This document shows positions 57,162 through 64,000 of a stretch of DNA of 64,000 nt, piece by piece. How positions within the stretch are numbered: the stretch's first letter is position 1; every line of letters starts with the position of its first letter. Position numbers and translations under genes: made by a program. Origin of the DNA: Microvenator marinus (GTDB lineage: Bacteria > Myxococcota_A > Bradymonadia > Bradymonadales > Bradymonadaceae). The stretch is taken from the NCBI RefSeq assembly GCF_007993755.1, contig NZ_CP042467.1, positions 5,666,001 through 5,730,000 on the forward strand, in the 5' to 3' direction. Below the pieces are notes generated by a model. The model saw only the letters and a list, made by a program, of their open reading frames with translations, had not been told where the DNA came from and did not search any database.

Positions 57162-59273
57162 CTAAATATGAGTCGATTCGATTTCGCGGATTTGCGCGAG
57201 GAATTTTTCTTTTTCTTCATCACGATACGCTAGCTCTGCAGCCTCGACCCCGACTTGCAGCCATTCGAGTTTCTCTTCTCGAGAGAGGTTCTCAGAAATA
57301 GACAAGAGCGACTCGACTCCCGCCACAGCGTTAATGAATTCCTCATTATGCATGTGAAGATCGACAAATCCTCCGAGGATGTCCGTGCTGGTGCCTGTGA
57401 GCTCGAGGGCAGATTCAAGGTACTCTCGGCATTCCTCGGGGGCATCAAGATGATTCAACGCGATGTCGGCGAGTTTGATCAGAATACGGGATCGCTGCTC
57501 GTCGGTCTTTACGTTCGTCGCAAGGCCTGAGAGAAAACTATAACATTCGGCGTGTCTTGAGTGAGTTGCGAACCCGAAAATGGCTCGTCGCAACGCGACT
57601 TCGTCATCCGGTGACTGGTCTAGGAGATGCGTCCACCGCGATACCGCGTCAGGGTCGGCCTTTAGCTCTCCCTCGTAGGCCTTCTCAAGTGCCGCTTCAA
57701 GATTGGGTCTCAGGTCTGCAGGTGCTCGGGTCAAACGCGCTCGAATGATCGAGGCAAGGTCTCCAAAATTGTTCTCGGCCTCGTAGAGTCTGGAAAGATT
57801 GGAGAACGCAACTTCGTTGTTCGGAGCAACTTCAAGAACCTTCCGGAGGTTTCGAATCGCGAGCAGGTTCTGGGAACGGCTCAAATAGGACATTGCGCCG
57901 CGCAATCCGACGAGCTCGACCACTCGTGGGTTCGAGGTAGCTTCCAAGATATCATTTAAGAACTCATCAAGCGCTTCTTCGCCTTGTTCTTCGCTCAAAG
58001 ATTCGAGCGTGGCCAATGTTTCGGTGGTGATATGTGTCTCGGGCTCAGACGCGAGAAATGCGGCAAAGAGCAAGAATGCGCGTTGGGATTCGCCGTCCTC
58101 CTTGAGCACCCTCGCGAGTTCAAGGTTGGCTGTTCGCTTCTCAATGGTAGCGAGGTCTTTGGAGATTCGGTCTTCTAACCATGCGCGATAGGAGTTCTTC
58201 GCGTCAGCGTGCTGGCCAGTACGCTTGAGTCCTTCGAGGGCCTTATCGGTGGCTGGACCGCCTGTTTCCACAGCAAAAACGAACGATTCAAAGGCCTTTC
58301 TAGGATTGGCGAGTTTTGACTCGTAGATCGCTCCAAGCGAAAGGTGAATCTGCTGTCTCTCAGCCGGATCTTCGAAGAGCTCAATTCTAGATTCATAGAG
58401 CTCGGCAAGCGCGGGCCAGTTTTGATCTTGAATGTAAGTTTCTCGGAGTTGATTAAGTTCCGCAATTTGAGCTTCCAAATCGGCAGGAGGCTCAGGTGTT
58501 TCTTTGCGCTTGAGGTCTTCGAGTCTGGACATCAACGACTGTGTTCTGACGGTTTGTCTGGACTCATCCACTTCAATGAGTTCGGTGGCCTCGCGATGGT
58601 CTTCATCTTCATCGAAAGAGTCCTTTTCGTCGGCGATGCTGCGCTCAACGGTTGCTCGCTCGTGCACCGTACGCGGGCTGTCTGTGGTTTCGAGTTCTGA
58701 TATATCCAGCGAGGCCGTTTTTCTGGGGTCTTCATCGGTGAATTCCCCAGTGTTTGGTTCGTGTTCTTCTGGCGTCATGTCTTCAAGACATTCTGCGAGT
58801 TCAGCCGCTGCCTTTCGCAATTCTGCGTAGAGTCTGCCTTTTCCTCGAAGTTGTTGGATCACCTCAGGCCGCAGAACATCGATGATATTTCCGATCGGCC
58901 CGAAGGGGTCTACTTCTGCAAGAAAGCGTTCGATGTCGAGGAGGATGCTCGCTGCGGATTGCGCGTCTTCGGGCGTTGCCTTTGCGCCGCGAATGGCCTG
59001 CAGCACCCGCTCCAACTCAATAGAACGTGCCTTTACGTCTTCAACGCGTCTCTCTGCCGCGCGAGTCGCCCAGGGGTGACGGATGACCGTCACAGCTTCC
59101 AGATAGATTGCGGCTGTGAAGAGGTGCAGCGAGCAAAACTCAAAGCCCTCTTCGAGTTTGAAAAACTGTCTTCTGTGCAGTTGAACCAAGTCATCCGAGG
59201 ACAACGGAATTCCGCAAGCATTTGCCAGTCGTTGGAAATCTTGAATGGATAAGGGGGAAAATGCGTTTTTCAC
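57162..59273 (-). CDS. TPR-repeat protein
   Basis: The 703-aa protein has a helical N-terminal domain (about 1-70; may be a winged-helix-like module), an acidic disordered stretch (about 165-245, DSFDEDEDHREATELIEV) and many tetratricopeptide-like helices (about 280-700; for example ELYESRIELFEDPAERQQIHLSLGAIYE and SYLSRSQNLLAIRNLRKVLEVAPNN). It is probably a scaffold for protein contacts. The start codon is GTG 59273. No enzyme motif is visible. It lies between truD and the zinc-ribbon gene, all on the minus strand. Confidence 0.75.
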   Translation of the reverse strand: MKNAFSPLSIQDFQRLANACGIPLSSDDLVQLHRRQFFKLEEGFEFCSLHLFTAAIYLEAVTVIRHPWATRAAERRVEDVKARSIELERVLQAIRGAKATPEDAQSAASILLDIERFLAEVDPFGPIGNIIDVLRPEVIQQLRGKGRLYAELRKAAAELAECLEDMTPEEHEPNTGEFTDEDPRKTASLDISELETTDSPRTVHERATVERSIADEKDSFDEDEDHREATELIEVDESRQTVRTQSLMSRLEDLKRKETPEPPADLEAQIAELNQLRETYIQDQNWPALAELYESRIELFEDPAERQQIHLSLGAIYESKLANPRKAFESFVFAVETGGPATDKALEGLKRTGQHADAKNSYRAWLEDRISKDLATIEKRTANLELARVLKEDGESQRAFLLFAAFLASEPETHITTETLATLESLSEEQGEEALDEFLNDILEATSNPRVVELVGLRGAMSYLSRSQNLLAIRNLRKVLEVAPNNEVAFSNLSRLYEAENNFGDLASIIRARLTRAPADLRPNLEAALEKAYEGELKADPDAVSRWTHLLDQSPDDEVALRRAIFGFATHSRHAECYSFLSGLATNVKTDEQRSRILIKLADIALNHLDAPEECREYLESALELTGTSTDILGGFVDLHMHNEEFINAVAGVESLLSISENLSREEKLEWLQVGVEAAELAYRDEEKEKFLAQIREIESTHI

Positions 59274-59288
59274 ACCAAACTCGCAGAA

Positions 59289-60371
59289 TCAGTAAGTATC
59301 AGCTTTCATGAGTTCTCGTAATAATACCGTGGCATATGCCCCTGAGGGAAGCAGAAATCCTATGCGTATGAACTCTGCATTGGCCTCAAGGAGTTCCAAA
59401 TCCTCAGGGACGATTCGAAGCACTCGTCGCTCACCCCGCAAGAGTGAGCGATACGCCTCGAGATGCGAGTCTTCCACTTCGAAATCCGCCTGCGCCGCAC
59501 TCTCTCGTCTACGAACTTCATCGTTGGGTTCGAGCATGCGAGATCCAACCATCGGGCCTGTGGGAGACATCTCTCCGTTCTGAACATAGCCTGAAGCTTC
59601 TGCTAGATTTTCCTCGTCCACTCGTAGGAGGCCGCCTTCCTTCTTCTCAAGTATGTCGCCTGGCACCGCCTTATGCAGCTCGTCTCCCAAGACTCGCTCG
59701 GCTAACACGCGATTGAAGATTGCACTTTGTACCGAATTGAGTGCGAACCGCTTCAATTTGGAGTTCTTACGGAGCGGAGGAGCAATCTCGGACTTCACGA
59801 GGGCGTTCCAACCCATGATGAATGTGTTGTTCCGGTTCCCAAAACGCTGTTGCCCATAGTAGTTTGGGATGCCTTTAGCGCGTATCGCGTCGAGTAGTGA
59901 CTCGATGCGCTCGGGGGCTTCTGGGGTGTCTGTCCGGATCGTGATTTCGAACCTGTTGGCTTTGAGATGCCCCATCTTTAGCTTGTTGGCGTGCAGGTGA
60001 GCCTCGAGGACTTCAAAACCTTCAGCCTTGATATTCGTGGCCTCTTCGGGGGTTTCGAGCCCTGTTCCCCTAAATGGTAGCGAAATCCATTGTTGGGTGA
60101 TGGCGTATTTGTCCTTTTGGCCAGCAACCCCAAAATCCTTGGGATGGATGTTGAAAATCTGAGCCAGCTCTTTGACCACGTCTTGGGTGTTCAGGCCGCT
60201 CTTCTTGACTTTGAGGTAGAGGTGTTCACCCTCTCCGCACGGCAAATAGAGTGGAACCTCGTCAACGAGAAAATCCTCCATTGTCGAACGAATCTTCCCC
60301 CCGATACCGGGTAGGTCCGAAGTAAGGTAAGGTGTGGCGAGTAATGTATTGAGGTCGAGATGATCGGTCAT
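59289..60371 (-). CDS. truD: tRNA pseudouridine synthase D (TruD)
   Basis: TruD converts U13 of tRNA-Glu to pseudouridine. The 360-aa protein has the catalytic Asp in VAGQKDKYAITQQWISL (about residue 83), HLKANRFEITIR, NYYGQQRFGNRNNTFIMG and the late GSRMLEPNDEVRRRE. The order and length fit the family. ATG 60371 overlaps by 12 nt the start of the divergent glnD gene, so each promoter must lie in the other gene. No clear ribosome-binding site precedes it. Confidence 0.95.
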   Translation of the reverse strand: MTDHLDLNTLLATPYLTSDLPGIGGKIRSTMEDFLVDEVPLYLPCGEGEHLYLKVKKSGLNTQDVVKELAQIFNIHPKDFGVAGQKDKYAITQQWISLPFRGTGLETPEEATNIKAEGFEVLEAHLHANKLKMGHLKANRFEITIRTDTPEAPERIESLLDAIRAKGIPNYYGQQRFGNRNNTFIMGWNALVKSEIAPPLRKNSKLKRFALNSVQSAIFNRVLAERVLGDELHKAVPGDILEKKEGGLLRVDEENLAEASGYVQNGEMSPTGPMVGSRMLEPNDEVRRRESAAQADFEVEDSHLEAYRSLLRGERRVLRIVPEDLELLEANAEFIRIGFLLPSGAYATVLLRELMKADTY

Positions 60372-62975
60372 AATCGATTGGTGGAAACAGAAGGGGCAAG
60401 GCTTAGCACAGAGCGATTTGAGGAGCGACGGCGAGTTCTCGAAGAGGAGGTGGCCAACGGTGAACGCACGATTCCTGTGGGCGGGCTCAGGGTGCCGGAC
60501 GGCTTGTCGATTGCCCAGAGCCTAAGCGATATCACAGACGAATGGCTAAGAACCTTGTGGAATGAAGCAAGTGGCGACGCTATAGGCGGGAGGCTCGTAG
60601 CGCTCGGCGGTTATGGGCGCCAGGAACTCAGCTGGTCGAGTGACGTAGACCTTGTGATTGAGGTCGACGAGGCTGAGTGGGAATCACCTGAGCTCGTAGA
60701 ATCCGTGGAGAGGTTCATGGCGTGGTGTCGTGAGCCGCGCGTCAAAGTGGCTCACGCCGTCAGGGTTTCATCGCATTTGATTCCCGAGTTTCGCAATGAT
60801 TTTCGCACGGCCGTGGCCTACCTGGACGCAAGACCCCTCGGTGCTGACGATGCACTTCAGCGAAAGGAGATTGCAGCCGAGTTTCTGCGTGATGAAGACC
60901 AGGGGATCGGTTTCGTGGACGACTTGATGGTGGGTTATCGCGCGCGTCTACAGCGCTTTGGTCAGACCATTTATCGGCTCGAACCGGAACTCAAGAATGG
61001 GCCTGGTGGATTGAGGGATCTACATTCGATTCTCTGGGGCGCTGAGGCCCGCTTTAACTCGCTTTCCGGTGCTCCGGGCGTGGACTCAAGCACCTTGCAG
61101 GACTTGCGGGCAGCACGCGCGTGGATCCTTGGACTGAGATTGCTGATTCACCTTCGTCATGGTCGAAAGCAAGATAGACTCAATTTTCCCGACCAGGAGT
61201 GGTTGGCGGAGAAGCTTTTGGACCACGGGGAGATGCGCGAGCGCGCCGAGGCTCTGATGCGCTCTCATTATGAGACCACGAAGAGTGTGTCCAGGCATGC
61301 CGAAAGACTCTTGAGGCTCTGGGGTACCCAAGATCAAAAGGAGCGCAACCTGGCCGGTGGGTTCATCGCAGGGGAGACAACCCTTTCATGGGAGGGAGCG
61401 TCTTTTTCGGCGGATAATGTGATTGACGGTCTTGAATTGGCGAGCCGAGAAGACCTCTTTGTGAACGCCGAACTCGAAACGCATATGCTCAACAGTTTGC
61501 GCGATTGGACGCCAAATCAAAAGCAAATCGAGCGAGTCTCGAAGCTCCTCTTTGACCATCAAACATCTAGGCTTACTTCGACACGGATTCTCGACCTGGG
61601 CGTTTTAACCGAGGTAGTGCCGGAGTTTTCTCCGCTTGTATGTCATGTCCAGCACGATGTTTATCACGTCTACACAACGGACGTTCATAGTGTGCGATGC
61701 CTCGAAGCAGGTCGCGATCTCCTCAATAATCAGGGTGAAATCGTCGAGAAATGGCCGAGTGTTTTTGAGCTTGTCGATGGCGTGGAAAAGGACGTGTTTC
61801 TAGCGGCCTGTTTGTTCCACGATATCGGGAAGAACCGAGGCGGTGGTCATTCCGAAAAAGGCGCTCGATTGATGGTGGATGTGGCGCCGCGGCTCGGCTT
61901 TGGACCTGACGCAGCACAGACTCTCGTGTTTTTGGTCCGTGAACACCTAACGCTCGCCCATGCTGCTCGGCGTCGTGACACGCAAGATCCGAAGTTGATT
62001 CGAGAGTTGGCGAATTTGGTGCGAACCACGCGCACGTTAAGAACGCTTACGCTTCTCACGTTTTGCGATATGGCGACGGTGGGAGACAACGTGCTCACGG
62101 ACTGGAATGCCTCGTTATTGCTGGGCCTACACCATCGCATCGAACAGATGTTGGTGCATGGCGCAGAAGATACCTGGCAGCGAAACGAATCGCGGATTCG
62201 AGAGATCGAGGAATGGTTGCTTGAGGAAGGCCATGTTTCGGGGCATGTCGAGCGCTTTTTGAGAGATGTTCCAAGCGCCCACCTCGTGGAGACTCCGGCC
62301 CAGGCTTTGGGGCGGCAATTCTTGGCCTACGAAGCGTCCATGGCCACAACACCAATTGTAGTGACTTCAAATCTCGAGGACGAAGGTGTGACCGAAGTGA
62401 TCGTCGCGACGATCGACCGACCAGGAACTTTGGCGCGAATCACTGGAACAATATCAGCTAATGGCCTCACGATTCTTGGTGCAAGGATTGTTTCTACCCA
62501 CAACGGAAAAACGCTGGATATTTTTCAGGTAGAGAAGTCGGGCGGTCATGGGGCATGGTCTGGGGGCAGTGAGCCGCTGGGGGCGCGTCGCGCGGCAAAA
62601 CTTGAGGAACAATTGAAAGGGGTGTTGAGCGGGGAGTTGGATGTTCGAGAGCTTTTGGACAAGCGCTTGAGCGAGGGTAAATTGGGCCGCAAACCGACGC
62701 CTGCAGTTGACCAAAAAGTAGAGATTCTGGAAATCAGCGAAGAATTTACTGTGTTTGAGATTTCTGCAGAAGATCGCATTGGTTTGCTCTATGAGATAGC
62801 GAGTGCCCTTGAGAACTCGGGGGTTGATATCCAACTCTCGAAGATCGACTCCGTTGGCACGCAGGTCGTTGATACATTTTATGTGGAAGAACTTAGTGGA
62901 GGCGCTCTGAGTCCCCAACGGGCTCAAGAGGTCAAAACATCATTGGAACGCGTTATAGGAAAGAGGTCAGAATGA
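60360..62975 (+). CDS. glnD: PII uridylyltransferase / uridylyl-removing enzyme GlnD
   Basis: GlnD senses nitrogen by uridylylating and deuridylylating PII proteins. The 871-aa protein has the nucleotidyltransferase motif ALGGYGRQELSWSSDVDLV (about 80-98), the HD domain LFHDIGKNRGGGHSEKG (about 482-498) for deuridylylation, and two C-terminal ACT domains (about 675-750 and 797-868) that bind glutamine. All four parts are intact. GAGG 6 nt before ATG 60360 supports the start, which overlaps the divergent truD start. It is coupled to the next gene by 4 nt. Confidence 0.95.
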   Translation: MIGHNRLVETEGARLSTERFEERRRVLEEEVANGERTIPVGGLRVPDGLSIAQSLSDITDEWLRTLWNEASGDAIGGRLVALGGYGRQELSWSSDVDLVIEVDEAEWESPELVESVERFMAWCREPRVKVAHAVRVSSHLIPEFRNDFRTAVAYLDARPLGADDALQRKEIAAEFLRDEDQGIGFVDDLMVGYRARLQRFGQTIYRLEPELKNGPGGLRDLHSILWGAEARFNSLSGAPGVDSSTLQDLRAARAWILGLRLLIHLRHGRKQDRLNFPDQEWLAEKLLDHGEMRERAEALMRSHYETTKSVSRHAERLLRLWGTQDQKERNLAGGFIAGETTLSWEGASFSADNVIDGLELASREDLFVNAELETHMLNSLRDWTPNQKQIERVSKLLFDHQTSRLTSTRILDLGVLTEVVPEFSPLVCHVQHDVYHVYTTDVHSVRCLEAGRDLLNNQGEIVEKWPSVFELVDGVEKDVFLAACLFHDIGKNRGGGHSEKGARLMVDVAPRLGFGPDAAQTLVFLVREHLTLAHAARRRDTQDPKLIRELANLVRTTRTLRTLTLLTFCDMATVGDNVLTDWNASLLLGLHHRIEQMLVHGAEDTWQRNESRIREIEEWLLEEGHVSGHVERFLRDVPSAHLVETPAQALGRQFLAYEASMATTPIVVTSNLEDEGVTEVIVATIDRPGTLARITGTISANGLTILGARIVSTHNGKTLDIFQVEKSGGHGAWSGGSEPLGARRAAKLEEQLKGVLSGELDVRELLDKRLSEGKLGRKPTPAVDQKVEILEISEEFTVFEISAEDRIGLLYEIASALENSGVDIQLSKIDSVGTQVVDTFYVEELSGGALSPQRAQEVKTSLERVIGKRSE

Positions 62976-63619
62976 GATATCTATTCGTTGCACTAGGACT
63001 CCTTTTTGTGGGTTGTGAAAAGAAGGAGGCTGCTCGGGAGTCCGAAACGACTCAAACTCAAGAGGTCGTTGAAGAGGCGCCTGAGGCTAAGCCAGCCCAG
63101 CCGAAGGAAGAAGCAAAGTGGGTTGAGACGCCGATGGTGCCTGAAGGGCAGCGCCGTCAGGTCGCCATCGCGACCGAAGCACAACGACAGCTCGCCACGC
63201 AACTCATGCAGAAGCTCAATGCCGCTATCGCAGAGGGCGGGCCGAGTGCTGGTGTGGAGGTCTGTTCTACAGTGGCACCGGAGATTGCGACGAGCGTAGG
63301 AGAGGCGAACGGAGTCAAGATTGGAAGGACGTCTGCTAAGCTCCGAAACCCTAAGAATACTGCACCTGAGTGGATGGTGAGTGTGCTTGAGGAAGAAAAG
63401 AACACGAGACGCTTCTTTTCGCACCCAGACGGAACACTTGGGGTAGCCACTCCAATCCCGATGGCAGAGCTGTGTGTGCAGTGCCATGGGCCCGCGGAGG
63501 GAATCAGTGCGGAGGTCAAAGAGGCCCTTGGAGCGGCGTACCCCGAGGACGAGGCGACCGGGTATAAGCCTGGTGACACCCGTGGTTGGTTCTGGATTGA
63601 AGTCCCGGCAGAAAGCTAG
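62972..63619 (+). CDS. DUF3365 c-type heme lipoprotein
   Basis: The 215-aa product has a lipoprotein signal (LLFVGCEKK), a Glu/Ala/Pro linker and a DUF3365 (Tll0287-like) domain: VEVCSTVAPEIA, GRTSAKLRNPKNTAPEWM and the heme site CVQCHGP near residue 168. It may sense or transfer electrons in the periplasm. It overlaps glnD by 4 nt, an unusual pairing for a nitrogen regulator, and its stop overlaps the convergent tsaB gene. Confidence 0.85.
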   Translation: MRYLFVALGLLFVGCEKKEAARESETTQTQEVVEEAPEAKPAQPKEEAKWVETPMVPEGQRRQVAIATEAQRQLATQLMQKLNAAIAEGGPSAGVEVCSTVAPEIATSVGEANGVKIGRTSAKLRNPKNTAPEWMVSVLEEEKNTRRFFSHPDGTLGVATPIPMAELCVQCHGPAEGISAEVKEALGAAYPEDEATGYKPGDTRGWFWIEVPAES

Positions 63620-64000
63620 GCGCTTTTTGGGGTTTTTACTTTTGCGTCGCTCGGCCGAATATAATTCGGCTCCAGCTGCTTCCAGGAAAGCGTCTGACTG
63701 GCGAGCGCTTTTTCGCGTCCGAGAAGGGCAAGAGAGTAGGGCGACGGGCAATCCCAGCCCTCACCAAACCGGCTAACGTTCTTGGGGAGGTCTTCGAAGA
63801 ATTTCGAGTATGCGTCAAGGCCGGGGCCTACCACGCTCACCGCGCTCGCTTCGGCCAGTCGTCGAATCGTGTTCGCGCACTCAGTTGGCGAGAGCGCTTT
63901 GTCAGCTTGGACGAGTTGAAAGTCCTCATCCAATACCGAGATGTAGCACTCGTTTCTTCGCGCGTCGGCTAGGGCGACCGTGACCTCCCTGCGCGCAGCC
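63616..64000 (-). CDS. tsaB: tRNA threonylcarbamoyladenosine biosynthesis protein TsaB (3' part)
   Basis: The frame is open to the window edge, so the 5' part of the gene is missing. Visible residues include VTVALADARRNECYISVLDED, the core strand-loop of TsaB, a variable middle (SVVGPGLDAYSKFF) and the typical ending EPNYIRPSDAKVKTP. TsaB is the non-catalytic partner of TsaD in making the t6A modification of tRNA. The first complete methionine-coded start in the track (TTG 63933) is internal, not the true start. The stop overlaps the heme lipoprotein gene by 4 nt. Confidence 0.85.
   Translation of the reverse strand, partial: AARREVTVALADARRNECYISVLDEDFQLVQADKALSPTECANTIRRLAEASAVSVVGPGLDAYSKFFEDLPKNVSRFGEGWDCPSPYSLALLGREKALASQTLSWKQLEPNYIRPSDAKVKTPKSA

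Overview
The window looks like chromosome from a Gram-negative member of the Myxococcota (former Deltaproteobacteria), possibly near the Bradymonadales. The evidence is two proteins with MYXO-CTERM-like tails (Cys, hydrophobic helix, Arg-rich end), many lipoproteins including one with a long Asn/Thr linker, outer-membrane barrels, a pseudokinase and zinc-ribbon/TPR signalling-type proteins. The taxonomic placement is inference. Gene density is high, and many neighbours overlap by 4 nt (ATGA) or by a few bases at convergent ends. I saw no rRNA, prophage, IS transposase or CRISPR array.

1-15 kb: the tail of an unknown gene, then nadA-nadB (quinolinate synthesis). Next comes what I read as a nitrogen-oxide or oxygen-responsive island. 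It holds a Crp/Fnr regulator and a hemerythrin-like protein (minus strand), then, on the plus strand, three coupled membrane proteins resembling pieces of heme-copper oxidase/NorB-type subunits, two paralogous outer-membrane barrels and a three-cupredoxin NirK-family protein. Three TGAT-N4-(A/G)TCA boxes lie about 65-83 nt upstream of the three transcription units of this island, which suggests one regulon. A compact eutB-eutC-eutL operon (ethanolamine ammonia-lyase plus a microcompartment shell protein) and an ABC-F ATPase follow.

15-29.6 kb: a YaiI-family protein, an unlisted 46-aa membrane protein, a LysR regulator, a Fur-box-associated c-type heme lipoprotein, a dCMP deaminase, a saccharopine-dehydrogenase-like enzyme, a TVP38-type membrane protein, a YchJ-like protein, two surface proteins, a TPR/S1 RNA-binding protein and a fatty-acid block (tesB, hotdog thioesterase, two acyl-CoA dehydrogenases, MarR regulator). 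Each acyl-CoA dehydrogenase promoter carries a palindrome; one matches the Bacillus FadR box.

29.6-44 kb: a coiled-coil membrane protein, a membrane-fused spermidine-synthase-like protein, a fibrinogen-like lipoprotein, a PolX polymerase with a degenerate PHP domain, a DUF4132 protein, then a minus-strand run (aldehyde dehydrogenase, Spy-like lipoprotein, PhoD phosphatase, DUF5522 protein, DusA). Threonine aldolase overlaps a tRNA gene with a UAA (Leu) anticodon that lacks the long variable arm expected of tRNA-Leu. Two secreted or envelope proteins follow.

44-64 kb: a barrel protein with VPAEE repeats, a GNAT-like protein, a lipoprotein, PiT phosphate transporter with its DUF47 partner, gamma-glutamyltranspeptidase, a membrane pseudokinase, an inverted-repeat element with 12-nt internal repeats, a Nudix hydrolase, aspartokinase, a zinc-ribbon membrane protein, a TPR protein, TruD, GlnD, a DUF3365 heme lipoprotein and the 3' part of tsaB.
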